DNA from: Paramecium pentaurelia
Lineage: Eukaryota; Ciliophora; Oligohymenophorea; Peniculida; Parameciidae
Direction: 5' to 3'
Length of the DNA stretch: 64,000 bases
Assembly (NCBI GenBank): GCA_905183005.1
Contig: CAJJDO010000061.1
Span: 319,338 to 383,337, forward strand
Notes under the pieces: model-generated
The model's database searches: none
The model's input: the letters and a program-made list of their open reading frames with translations, nothing else
Told to the model about the DNA's origin: nothing
Made by a program: the position numbers and the translations under genes
Part shown: piece after piece, positions 25,104 through 36,854 of the stretch
How positions within the stretch are numbered: position 1 is the first letter of the stretch
Layout of the letters: every line of letters begins with the position of its first letter

Positions 25104-27139
25104 ATGTATCAGAAATCAGGAAAAATAGAACATATGTACAACAATCAAACAAGTCAATAAAAATAATCAGAATTATAAACTGGTAATAATGACAATAGAT
25201 TTAAATATCCTAACTTAGATTCATAGATTAGATACACAAATAGAGAATTGTTTATGTAAGGTGGCACTAATAGTACTATTAAGGATCATCAAAAGCCTAA
25301 GATATTTGATACCCAAAATTAAAGTTCAGCAATTAAGAGCAATTAATTTGTAACAAGATTTCCTTTTTAAATTCCAAATAGTCCATAATGTGATCGATAA
25401 GATTAAAAACCTAATGATAATGTGAAAAAATGTTATACAACCAACATTAATAGCAATCTATAAATGCCATATAATAACTAATATAATAATAACTATTATT
25501 AACAGAGAATGGTGTAAATAGAATAACAATCAGATATGAATCAAACACTACCTATTAATCATTAAATATTTTCATATGATGTAGCTTAATAAATGGAATC
25601 AAAGTAATAGAACAACTTTTCTTTAGAATAGAATAAAAAATCTGAATAACAATACAATGGAAATACAATCCCTTTCTATGATAAGCTTGTTGAAAAAAAA
25701 GATTAATTTTAAGAAGTTTTAATAAAAAGTAAATTTGAGGATCAACAAAAATAGAGTCATGATTAAATAAAACATTAATATGTTGAATAATCAATTATAA
25801 TATCAGAATGTAATTTAATGGAATTGAAAAATAGAGAGATTTCAACTATTAAAAATTTTAAGAAAACAATAGGGATAATTAACACTGAAAATTAAAAGGA
25901 ATCTCCAAATAAATAATATATAGAAGTTGAGAAAATACAATCTTAACCTATAAATGAAATAGTATTATAAAAATAAAACAGTATTGATTAAACATAAACA
26001 GGAAATAAATTGATTGAAACAATAAAAGTAAATTGTATAGAAAATCTATAATGTCAAGAAATAATGGAAGTAATGAAATTTTATGATGATGATGATGAGA
26101 AAAATATAGAAGAGCCTGTTAAAGTTAGCAATTTTGTGACTGCCAAAATATAATAGAGAGGAGAGAAATGTATTATTATGATTAATTAGAACTTCAATAA
26201 TTTAATTAAGTAAATCAACCAAGTTAACGTTGTTCAGCTTTAGAGTTTGAAGTATTAGAGAAGATGAACTAAGTTCGTTAAAATAGAGTAAATGGAATGA
26301 AAGTAGATTATTTTGGAGTTGTTGAAATTTTAGAAAAGTCAGATTGTATAACAGATTTGGTAGCTGAGAAATCAATTATATAATTAATCATTACATAATT
26401 CCCTGTAAATATTATATAAATAAATTTTAGTATTTAAGAAGAGTAAGAGGTGATGGTAATTGCTTATTTTCAAGTTTACTTTTTCCATATTTAGAATTAA
26501 TTTATATTAATAATCTATTTGATGCTGTACTGAATTAGTTTGTTGCACATGAAATATATTGGAATAAGTAAATATTTTACAAAATAAAGGGCTACGATGA
26601 TTGATAGACCTATGGTCTTTACTTTGATAAAGAAAATCTTTCAGGAGTTAAAAAAGTTTAGTAAAAAGTATAGTAATGATTTGATCTTGTTTTCAGAACT
26701 TATACTACATTATATCAATAAAATTAATGGGTTTTATGACATACTAATTATATTTATGCGATCAACAATAATATAGAGTTATAAATTATACTCTAAATAA
26801 GGAGAATATTAATATTTTTTAGATGAAAACACATCAGAAGAATTCTTAGAGAAGAATAGTAGTTTTGAAGAAGAAGGAGATTTTTTATCAATTTAGTTCT
26901 TTTGTGAAATTACTTAATTGAAAGTTAAATTGATTAATTTTTCAGATAAACATCCAATTTAGTCAATGTAAATACTTGAACCGAAAATTAATAAGGTAAG
27001 GAATGATTAACATAACTTTATTACTTTGAAATATAATGAGGGCCATTACGATATTCTTTATTCAAGAATGTTGAAATAAATGTAAATTAAATAGGAAGAG
27101 AGGCCACTTCCATAAATATAATTTACTCCTTTATATTGA
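25104..27139 (+). CDS. otubain-type deubiquitinase with long Gln/Asn-rich N-terminus
   Basis: The C-terminal 250 residues are an OTU peptidase of the otubain (C65) type: YLRRVRGDGNCLFSSLLF holds the catalytic Asp-Cys (DGNC) and NEGHYDILYS the catalytic His. Otubains cleave Lys48-linked ubiquitin and can block E2 enzymes. About 370 preceding residues are Gln/Asn/Lys-rich, with no domain, and look disordered. Introns: 26170-26189 (20 nt), 26405-26430, 26568-26589. The extension is far longer than the N-terminus of animal OTUB1. Catalytic residues are intact, so activity is likely. It is divergent from the Aha1-like gene. Confidence 0.85.
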
Positions 27140-27235
27140 TAATTATAAATCTCTTTTAAATAATTATTAAATTGTTTTATATAATTCTTACATCTCAAAC
27201 ATAAATGTAAAACTGTAATTATAAAAAATTAATAA

Positions 27236-29011
27236 ATGAAATGCTTTGAACACAGTGCACCTTATACTCTAATTTGTTAAGTCAAGGATTGCAACTAGAA
27301 ATTGTTGTGTAATCAATGTATGATCAAACATAATGCTCAACATTATCCTTTGATTTAAAGTTTATCTGATATGGATTATCAAATTAAATAGGTTCCATAA
27401 TTGCTTGAAAAAGATCTTGATACTCTCAAAGCCAAATTATATTCTATTCAAAATCATATGACAATTGAAAAGGACTAACTTAAAAAATAATTGATCAAAT
27501 TATCTGATGTTCTGAAATCTCGAATAAATGCTGAAGTTGATGATTTTTGTTCTTCTGCTTTAGAATATACAAATTCATATTATAAATAGTATGAAACTGA
27601 TATAGGCAGTTTGCTTGGAGTAATATCTGAACACTTAAATATGGTAGCTCCTTACACAACAAGAGTAAGACCAATAAACGAAAATTAATTTGGAATACTA
27701 ATGGATTTTCAAGAAAAGATGCTTGGCAATATTTTACCAACCTTAACAAAGAAGGCTGAAATAATTTCAAAACAAGTTCTAGAGAATCAGTTATATATGC
27801 GAACTGATCATTTTTATGCAATCGTTAAAACTGCTCTAGGAAAAGCATTGTAGTCTTATAATTTATTCAAGAATAATGAATTTTAAATAGAATAAAAGAG
27901 AGCCATGAATTTACAAACTGAATAGGAGCCAGAATTAGTCAAATCAGCAATTTATCCAATGAGTGAATTTAAAAGAAATGCTATAGAGTTATTAAGAGAT
28001 CATTAACAATAAGAAAGAAAGTCTGTAAGAATTTATAAAGCAGAAGAAGGATTTAATCTACCCAAAAATAGAAGTTCAGCAGAAAACAGTGGAACTAGAT
28101 ATATTTATGCAAAAGCAATTAACACAGTATTAAGTGGACATACAGATATTGTGACTTGTATTTGTATATATTCTTAATCTTCTTTAATATCTGCAGGAGG
28201 TGGAGGTATTATAAAAATATGGGATATTGATGGAGGTTTGGCATTGGGATAGATGAATGAACATGCAGGAGATGTTTGGGCATTAGTTAAAATTAATGAA
28301 AGTAATTTTGGTAGTGCCAGTGCAGATCAAACAGTGAGGATTTGGAATTATTAAAGAATGATATGTGAAAGTGTTTTAGTTGGACATTTGCAACCTGTTA
28401 AAGCTTTAGTTTATTTAAAAGATTTAGAATATTTAGCATCTGGAAGTTTAGATAGCACAATTAAAATATGGACAACAAATAGGCCAAAGTTAAAACTCAC
28501 TATGTAAAATAATTAAAAAGTTAGAGCATTATGCTATGTTTAAGCTAAGGGACTTATAGTTAGTGGAGGTGAGAATACTTTAAGTGTGTTTAATATATTA
28601 AATGGTTATTGTAGAGATTAATTAGAAGGACATACTGGAGAGGTGTTATGTTTGAAATATCTATAAGAATCCTTAATGGGAGAATTTATGTCAGTTATTG
28701 CTTCTGGAGGAGCAGATAAAAAAATTATTATTTGGAATCTTGATAGAGGTATTAAACTCCACATTTTTGTTGGACATTAAGAAGCAGTCACCTGCTTAAC
28801 ATTTGATATTGAAAATAGACAGTTATGGTCAGGAGGAGCAGATAGAACTATTAGATGTTGGGATATTGCACAAGGAAAATCTATCTTAACTGCAAAAAGA
28901 CATTCCGAACAAATTAGTGCTCTTGAGTATATGTCTGGAAGAGAATTAATCATAAGTGGAAGTTGGGATCATAGAATAAGAATTACATAGCGATCCATTT
29001 TAATGAATTGA
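27236..29011 (+). CDS. B-box, coiled-coil and WD40-repeat protein
   Basis: Single exon, 591 residues. Residues 1-45 carry paired Cys/His (CFEHSAPYTLICQVKDC...CNQCMIKHNAQH) typical of a B-box; residues 60-260 are helical. From about residue 295 there are six to seven WD40 repeats, for example LSGHTDIVTC...IIKIWDI, SASADQTVRIWN, SGSLDSTIKIWT, SGGADKKIIIWNL and SGGADRTIRCWDI, enough for a propeller. No RING is present. It is probably a scaffold; the substrate is unknown. Only 32 bp separates its stop from the convergent neighbour. Confidence 0.87.
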
Positions 29012-29043
29012 TTATTTTGTCATTTTTATTGTTATAAATAAAT

Positions 29044-30372
29044 TCATTAACTTCCTCTGCATATTTTCTTCTTGGTTTCTTAATCAGGTTAAACTTAATA
29101 ATTAACTTTATTTCCATTTTTTAGTTTTTTAATAAAGGTTTCAAATTCTCTAACAGTTACTTATAAAAAATGATTGGGTTCTTATACTTCTATTGAATAG
29201 GCAAATTAAAATATATTATTATAGGCAGCATATTCATTTTTTATATCAGCATTTACATTTAGAATATTGAATTAATCTTATCTCTAAATTAAATTAAACA
29301 AATCCACTAATTGTTTATCATCGATTTCTAAATGATATTTAAAATAGATGTAAATAATAAATTTTTTTTTTGTTTCATCTAATTTGTTTAAATATTTTAT
29401 TTAATTTAATTAGCCCTATAAATATTAAAATACATCCTTAAGATGAGAATGAACTTCAATTTATTTATTCAATTAATCAACAAATATCTAATTAATCCAT
29501 CCAACAAAGCATAAAATATTCATATGAGTCTAATTAAAATTTATTTATTTATGTTAGTCCTACTTTTATTTTTTGAGCTTTTCAACAAAATCAATAATGG
29601 CATTTCCCTTTTTAATAATATCTTCTAATCCTTCAATAAAATTAAAATTTTTTAATTTTTCAATCAAATTTTAAATAAATTTGATACATTATCCGGCATT
29701 CATATTCTTAAAATTTAGTATATATTCGAAATAATGTGAATAAGGCGAAAGCATTTTATGTTCATTGCAATAATTTTTTATTTCTTAATTAAATGTTCTA
29801 AAATACAATTAATCATCTTTTTTTATTTAAATGATTTCAACCCATTTTTAACCAATGATAAATTTAAATTTTTAAGCAAATATTAAATAATCTTCAGTAT
29901 TGGCTTTTTATATTTTTAAAAAAATAATATTTTAAATAAAATTCTTCTAAACTTTTATTAAAATACTACGTGTTTATTGTTAAGGATCTTAAAGATTTTT
30001 TTATTCTTCTTATCCCTTACTTTCAGGAGTGCTAGATTCTTTTTCTTATTGAAGTTTTAATGGACCTTATTCAATAATAATTGCATCTTCTTATGAAAGA
30101 TTAGGAGTTGTTTAATTTTTTTTGGCATCCTATTTTTTTGATTGATCCTGCTTTTGTGATTGGTCCTATTTTTGTGATTAATCATATTGTTAAGATTGAT
30201 ATTAATTATTTGAATTATTATATAATCGATAACCTTTCTCATTATCTAATGACTCATTTTATTGTAATACATCACCTTAAAGTGATTTATTTAAGTTTAA
30301 GAGGTCTGATTCATCTTCTTGATGTGATTGATTAAATAATTCTAAATTTGACTCGTTCTCATTTTTTTGCAT
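29044..30372 (-). CDS. hypothetical protein, Gln-rich N-terminus and helical body
   Basis: Single exon, 442 codons, ending TAA-TGA. I recognise no family. The first 140 residues are Gln/Asn/Ser/Asp-rich with a short DQSQK-like repetition (about residues 60-75). The remaining 300 residues are mainly helical with regular hydrophobics (ILNFKNMNAGQCIKFIQNLI) and few charges, as in an alpha-solenoid or a bundle. No signal peptide, TM segment or catalytic motif was seen. The long open frame under the ciliate code and the normal codon use support a real gene. Confidence 0.7.
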
Positions 30373-30742
30373 TTTATTAAATAAATAATATTGAATTAAA
30401 CAAAAATAATTGGATTTATTAAGAAAAATATAGAAAAATTATAATTTTCATACAAATTATTATATAAAATATTATTAATTTTTAATTTTTTTATTATTTA
30501 TAACTCAGTCTTTAAAAAATATGCTTTTGCAATAATTGAACAACTTTTATTGTAATGCAGAAGAAATTTGAAGAAATGTAAACAAATTTATAAATCCAAA
30601 CATTTGTTTTACAAAGACTTAATATTTTTAAGATGAATTATTATAATAGCAATAGAGATAATTTTGAACTTGCATTTAAGGATAATAATATAACAATTTA
30701 ATTAGAATATATTAATTAAACTCATTAAAAAATTTAGATGAT
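30373..30742. other. AT-rich intergenic region
   Basis: About 370 bp between two minus-strand genes; contains the promoter of the upstream hypothetical gene and the 3' end of the ankyrin gene. No other feature noticed. Confidence 0.5.
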
Positions 30743-32365
30743 TCAATATTAATTCAATTATTATTTGATATTTTCGATATTTAAAAAACATTCTGGGTCT
30801 TAATTATATATTTTAAGATATTAAGCTAATTTTATAAGATTTTTTGCATCTTCACTTCTACAACAAATAAAATAATCTCTTAAATTAATATCCCATGGCG
30901 AAGCTCTACAAGCAAGTAATAATCTAATTATTTGCAAATTATCAGTAACCAAAGCGAAATAAAGTGGTTTTTAAAGAAAGAAATCTTCTGAATTTACATT
31001 AGCTCCATAATATAATAGTAATTTGACCATTTCAATTGATTAAATCATTACTCCTATATGGATGGCAAATTGCCCTTATTCATTAAAAGAACCTATATAA
31101 GATTTATCTTAATCTAACATTTGCTTAACTGCTTAAATATTGTTATACTATACAAATCTCAAAAATGCAATAGAACCAGGCATTTAATATGGTACTAATT
31201 GACAGAAATTTTAAAGTAACTATTATATTTAAATAAAAATAAATACATCTAAAACAAATGTTCTTTATTTTATAGCTCTTTTTGCTAAAATTTTCATCTT
31301 TCGAATAATTCTTCTTTTTTTTACTTTCTTTTCATAATAAATAGGATAGAATTCAATAAGTTCTTCATCATCTCTTTTTTTATCAATATCAAATACTGTT
31401 TAAGAATAGGATGATATTAATTCTGAAATCTAACTCTTATTTATTTTTGATATTTTTTTTGTGTATCTATGTGGTTTAAATATAATTGTTTATGGTATTT
31501 CACTATTGAATTCTTATCTTATTTATTATTTTTCTTTCAATTTTTATATATTTTATTCTTTCTAAGGAGATTCATTATATTATTTAACATAATTATCAAA
31601 TTAATCATCTTTTCTCATTGATTTTTATTCAATTATAAATTATAACCATTTATTGCTTAAAAATCTATCTAATCCTACTCTTGGATCTGTGCTTTTCCCA
31701 AATCCCATTTTTGTGAAATTATCTAATGCAGGACTAGGTTATTTTAATTATCTAATAGATCTTTAAGATTTTAGTTGTAATTAAGTTTTCATAGATAATG
31801 TATTGATATTTTTAGTTTATGTAATGAAACATTTAAGTGTTTCTGATGGTTTTTTTAGATTAGAAGGTGATGGATCAAATTAATCATCTAAATCTTTTAG
31901 AATCTTTTAAGAAACAGATGTTTGTTATTTTTAAAGTTTCCTTCCACTACTTTTATATGTTGTTTTATTATTTGATCCAACTAATTCTTAAACTTTCTTA
32001 ATATCCTTGCTTTTTACATTATTGTAGCTATTATTTTCATTCTTTAGGTTGCTTGTTACGATTTATCTCATTTGCATTGAATTTCTTGATCTTGCAGGTC
32101 CATGAGGTGAAAAGAGATGAGAGATCTGATTAAAGGATTTGGGAGTTAATTTTGATTTTTAAGGTGTTGGTGATGTAATTGAAACAATAGGTTAAGAGAC
32201 AATTTATTTTGGATCCTCTGTAACTTAAGTCTCTAACTCTAAGAATTACTTTTTAAGGAAGTTATTATCAGTAACAGTATTTAGAGTGAATAATTTATCT
32301 ATTGATTGTTGTCGTCGTTATTCAAAGAATTCCTTAAGTTTTCTGTTTAGAAAATCCCAATTCAT
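30743..32365 (-). CDS. ankyrin-repeat protein with long disordered N-terminus
   Basis: Single exon, 540 codons. Residues 1-330 are Ser/Gln/Lys-rich with no domain. A basic segment near residue 350 (KKVKKRRIIRKMK) precedes two to three ankyrin repeats in the last 150 residues (FAIHIGVMIQSIEMVKLLLQ, PLYFALVTDNLQIIRLLL). The repeats suggest protein binding; the basic patch could be a nuclear signal. No kinase or other catalytic domain, unlike the ankyrin kinase at 4.8 kb. The start ATG at 32365 gives the sequence MNWDFLNRKLKEFF, a plausible amphipathic start. Confidence 0.78.
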
Positions 32366-32910
32366 AAAATAATAATTTGCATATTTCTAATTATTATATA
32401 TTCAATAATCTATTCAAAAAAGGTTTGTCATAATATGATCTATCTATTCATAATATAGAGTATTGATTCAAATATTCATAGATATTCTATTGTAATATAT
32501 CTTTTACTAAATCATAATAATATTCATTATATAAAGATATTTTCAATCTCTAATATAAGATAAATATATAAATATATGAATTATTCTTTATCATTTAACA
32601 ATTCTATTAATATTTGAGAAATATTTAAATTAATTCAATTTTAAGGATTATGAAATACAATAACTCCTTAAAGTTAAGAACATTATTTCTAATCCTATAT
32701 AAATAAGAGTATTTCAATATTTTACATTATAAATAAAATTGATTAGAATGATCTATTTTTGTAATCAAAATAAGATACATTGATCTGTAATTTTTAAATT
32801 TTGAAACTTTAGAGGAGAGTTTCAAAAAGTTAGATAAGCACTATTAAAATTATTTATGCAGTTTCTAAATATGGGTTGAAAATGGTTCCAATTGATATAT
32901 TTAATAAATC
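32366..32910. other. AT-rich divergent intergenic region with a perfect hairpin
   Basis: About 545 bp between the start codons of the ankyrin gene and the first of two tandem C-x-C-x2-C genes. No open frame. The notable content is the 10-bp inverted repeat at 32799-32827, listed separately. Confidence 0.5.
32799..32827. repeat. perfect inverted repeat, 10-bp arms and 9-nt loop
   Basis: TTTTGAAACT at 32799-32808 pairs with AGTTTCAAAA at 32818-32827 around TTAGAGGAG. The stem is complete and includes G/C pairs, uncommon in this AT-rich spacer. It lies 84 bp before the ATG of the next gene, so it could be a promoter site, a 5'-leader hairpin or chance. Confidence 0.6.
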
Positions 32911-33659
32911 ATGAATTAATTACCTCTTGATAGAGTAAAATAATTAGAGAGTAACTCTGGTCTGAATTCTCCTTTAAGTTTGACTTTCAGATTGTCAAAT
33001 GCGATAAGATATCATGGTCGACAAACAAAAAGATAAAAATCAAGAAGTTAATAAAAACCTTTTGTTTTACAATAGAAAACAATAAGAGGTCCATTTAGAA
33101 GGAAAAGTTGTTACTGCGATGAATGTGGGTAATTAGGGACATTTTAATATAAATGTATGAATATTAAAGGACCAAAACCATATAGAAAAGCAATTCTTAC
33201 AAGAAGAGCATCTAATTAACATATGTATTATATTATATTTGATTGATTAGATAATCAGCTTAACCTAAATCTGTGTAACGTATCAAGCAAGCATTAAAAA
33301 AAATGAAAACTTATGATGAAAGTAAAATTAGTGCAATTCAAGATAGTAATAAAAACTCTTAGAATTTATAAGTTATATAAGAATAAATGACAAAATTGCA
33401 TTCTTATTTCTCAAGACAATAAAAATAATAAATAAAAGTGTATTAATTAGCTTAGTATACCCCAAATTGTTCTCCAAAGCATTCAAAAACTCCAAGAAAT
33501 TTACCTTATTTATCTCCTTATGTGACCCTTAGAAAAATAGATTCATAATTGTTAAAACCATTAAAGCCTGCTCAATTAATTTAATAGAGATCGTAACTAT
33601 TGGCTTTGCATAGAACAAAGTATCATTAGAAAACATTATCAACTGTTAGTCAATTTTGA
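32911..33659 (+). CDS. C-x-C-x2-C mini-motif protein, first of a tandem pair
   Basis: About 240 residues with one 26-nt intron. A basic lead-in (RRK) is followed by SCYCDECGQLGTFQYK near residue 75, the same signature seen in the neighbour downstream and twice in the gene at 1.6-2.5 kb. The rest is polar, with proline-containing stretches near the C-terminus (NCSPKHSKTPRNLPYLSP). No known domain, TM or signal peptide. The ATG at 32911 was chosen because only this frame runs through the motif. The tandem layout suggests local duplication. Zinc binding is possible but inferred. Confidence 0.78.
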
Positions 33660-33761
33660 AACTATTAATTCTTTTTAAATAATAGTTAGTATTATCATAT
33701 ATATAGATTTGAATCAGTATGTCATAGTATTAGAGATGAAATAAATATTAAATTTAATTAA

Positions 33762-34479
33762 ATGATCATCTCAAATATGACTCAAAATATTTCTCGAGTT
33801 TCGGATAAGACGTTTACAGAAACAAACTTAATTGTATACTCGTTGAATAAGTTTAAAAGAAGTAGTTTAACAAACAGAAATATACAACTTAATAAGGAAG
33901 ATTTAATATAATCAGATGAAACCTAATTAAGAAGAAAAAGTTGCTATTGTAGTGAATGTGGTCAACTTAGTTAATTTCAATATAGACATCTAAATAACAA
34001 TGTTTCTATTAAGAAAATAAAAATCTTTTCAAAGAATTCAATGATGAGTAAATCAATGAAAATAATGTAAAATTCATTAAAAATTATAAAATTTTAGTCC
34101 TACTTCTAATAGATAATCAATACTTATTTAAAGACATTAATTTCGAATGAATACTTGTAGAGAGATTTAATTATCTCATGTTTATAATAAATCACCTGCA
34201 AGATTGACTCCAATGAAGGAAAATACAATTACAATTAATAAAATTAAAGAGTAATATTATAATGAACTATTGGAATAAGTAAAGAAGAAGAATCGATTGA
34301 ATTTTCATTAACTTAGTTTACCTTAAACAAAAAGAGATTAAGAACCATTATAGAATAAGAAAAATATATAAACACCCTAAACTCATCGAAAATAGAAACC
34401 AGATATTAGACCATATTTTAGTCATTTAAAATTGAAACCAATAAATTAAAAATTCTAAACTTCTCACTTTGAAATCTGA
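33762..34479 (+). CDS. C-x-C-x2-C mini-motif protein, second of a tandem pair
   Basis: About 228 residues with a 31-nt intron at 34067-34097. The motif RRKSCYCSECGQLSQFQYR lies near residue 65, nearly identical to that of the preceding gene. A basic C-terminal region rich in Lys, Gln and Pro follows (KPDIRPYFSHLKLKP), comparable in composition with its neighbour. Outside the motif the two proteins differ strongly, so the duplication is not recent. 102 bp separates the two genes. Function unknown. Confidence 0.77.
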
Positions 34480-34788
34480 ATTCTAAATATAAATTTATGT
34501 CATTTACTATGATTACCTACTATTCTTAATATTGATTCTTATATCTCTTGTAATTATTAAGGGTGTGACTCTTGAATATATTATTTTAATGTTTGCCAAT
34601 GAGCATTAGAATTCATGTTCAAATCTTAACTATTATTTAATGTGAATAATAGACCAAAAAGTGATTAAACTAATGGTTTTAATTCTATTAACAATGAAAT
34701 CATAAGATAAATATTTACAACTATCCTTTTCTAAAAATGAAAACTTTTAGCTTAGTAATGAATTTAATTAAGAATTGATTTTTTCCTT
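34480..34788. other. AT-rich convergent intergenic region
   Basis: About 310 bp between the stops of the tandem gene and the LIN9-like gene. No open frame or RNA fold noticed. Confidence 0.5.
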
Positions 34789-36425
34789 TCAAATAGAATT
34801 AAACATATATACATCTTATTATTTATGAATGATCTATTTTATTTCAAGATTTTTCTTTTCTTCTTCAGGTTCAACATTATTTTGGTCTAATTCTCTTTCC
34901 ATATAGGCCAAAGGCATACTCAAGACTTTATCAAGATTATTGTTCACTTATTACAAAGCTTGAAATATATTAATAAAGTATATTTACAATAACCACTTAA
35001 TCCTCTCATTCTAAACTTAGTCATAACATGTTTAGAAGCAGAATCAAAATTTTTTATTTATTACAATGACCATTAATAAAGTGCCTTAAATTCTTAATCT
35101 TCAATAAGTAATGGTTCATCTTACAATTTCTAACTTAAAGATTTCAAGTGTCCAACCAAAGCATATTTTCTAAAATAAAGATGATGATACCTTTATAAAA
35201 TCCTAATCATAAATGCTGCAGCATAATGATCCAATTCTTATACAATACTTGAAATTAAAGTATTTTTATTTTCATTTTGTGTATTGAAACTTAATTATTA
35301 TTACATATCAAATCTATCATCACTCATTTATTTGCTAATGAACTTTTCTTCTCTTACATTAATAATTATTAAAATAAATACAATTAAATATTTTGATCTG
35401 ATATTTTGTGAACTCCTAATTCAGGTTATTAGAATTTAATAGTAATAGTAGGTAGATTTGTAGATAAGATAGATCCAACATGAACATGTTTACATATTGG
35501 ATGAACAGCATATACTGTTTAACCAACATTAAATGATGCCAATCTTACTATATCATGTATTAAATCTAAATTTCTTATGTCTCTATGAATTGGATAATTT
35601 TAATCAAATAAGTAATTTCGAATAACGGATCTATATTTTGTTAATTTACTCATTTCTTATTATAAGAAATAAAATGAAAATCTTCTAGGTTATCCTACTG
35701 CCTATGAATTTGAAATAAAGTTCTACCATTTTAATCATTCTCCATTCAGTTATTGATTTTGATCCTAAAGGAATATTGGCTTTAGTTAACATCTATTGAA
35801 ATTCATTTAGACTAAAATAAGTATAATCTAAATGTGAATAAAAATATTCATGTTAAATCCATTTACAAAACTTGAATTTTAATTAAATATATATACATTA
35901 AGACTTATGTTTTTGTTATCATAAACACATTGATTATTGAAACATTAGGTTTAACTGAAATAATAGGTCATATCCTTTGCATTTTCATTCATATCAAATT
36001 TTTAAGGAATAGACTTACGATCTTGTGTTTATGCAATAATGTATACAATTTTAATTTTTCTTAATCTTCTTAATAGGTTGTATATCATAAGGTTCATTTT
36101 ATTCATAATGATCTCTTAATATCAAATACAAATCATGGGCGGTACAATTTTGATTTGATTCCAAGAAGTTTTTATTCTTCATCCATAATTAATCTTACCT
36201 TCTTATATACAGATAATAAATTTGTTATTGTTCGTTGATATCCTAATTGTCTCAAAGTCTCTTACATTCTTCCAACTCCTGCCAATTATAATTATCTAAA
36301 GACTACAATCAACTTATTCATTCAATCATACTCTTTAAAAACACTTCTAATTCGATTTCATTCCATTATTGTCCTAAATCTATTCTAAGTTTTGAAATAT
36401 CTATTTATTCAGGAAATTCGTTCAT
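34789..36425 (-). CDS. LIN9: LIN9/Always early (DIRP-domain) MuvB subunit
   Basis: LIN9 is the scaffold of the MuvB core that forms DREAM with E2F/RB proteins or MMB with Myb. The DIRP domain is clear: WIQHEYFYSHLDYTYFSLNEF, then ITEWRMIKM, VGQPRRFSFYFLQQEMSKL and TKYRS; downstream the GQTVYAVHP...VHVGSIL segment is the conserved chromo-like block. A SANT-like stretch (WNEIELE...GYQRTITNLL) lies at the N-terminus, as in plant ALY proteins. Seven introns of 22-32 nt are needed, the first and third least certain. About 480 residues. Its start lies 27 bp from the stop of the upstream globin gene. Confidence 0.88.
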
Positions 36426-36452
36426 ATAAAAATTAATATATGTATTAAAACA

Positions 36453-36854
36453 TCATTTATTAAATACAATAACATTTCTATGTCTCTCTACATGTTCCAA
36501 TAATTATTCAATATCCTCTACACTTACTTCCATATCTTAAGCTATGCTTTTTAAATGAATCTTAAATTTATCAAATTGTTAATCTGAGATATTTAGATTT
36601 CTATGCACTTCAATTAAATCCCTAAAATCATCATATTTAATATCCTACCTTCCAGTATATTGAGTTTTCTTATCTCCCATCATTTATGAGAAGAATCGCT
36701 TTTATTGATATCTGACTCTACTCATATCTGCCTTCAGAAATTTGTCTCTTAAAAGCTTATCAAACAACACCTTGTAGTAAAATTAATCAATCAACTCAGA
36801 AACCTGTTAATCGCCACCAAAACGCTCATATAAGCAACCTTATTATTTATCCAT
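36453..36854 (-). CDS. truncated haemoglobin (2/2 globin, group I-like)
   Basis: Single exon, 133 residues, the full size of ciliate truncated globins. LYERFGG at the start, FYYKVLFDKLL (B-helix tyrosine), YTGRQDIKYDDF and the proximal histidine in EVHRNLNI (His84) followed by the helix DQQFDKFKIHL fit the trHb pattern. These bind oxygen or nitric oxide through haem; Paramecium species are known to have such globins, thought to supply or scavenge O2 and NO. The ATG at 36854 is well placed. No signal peptide, so cytosolic. Same strand as LIN9 but a separate gene. Confidence 0.9.

Noticed and set aside
27495..27821. 108-codon minus-strand ORF
   Set aside because: Antisense to the helical region of the B-box/WD40 gene; no recognisable content.
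30057..30335. Opposed short ORFs on both strands
   Set aside because: Lie inside the Gln-rich start of the hypothetical gene at 29044-30372 and arise from its short repeats.
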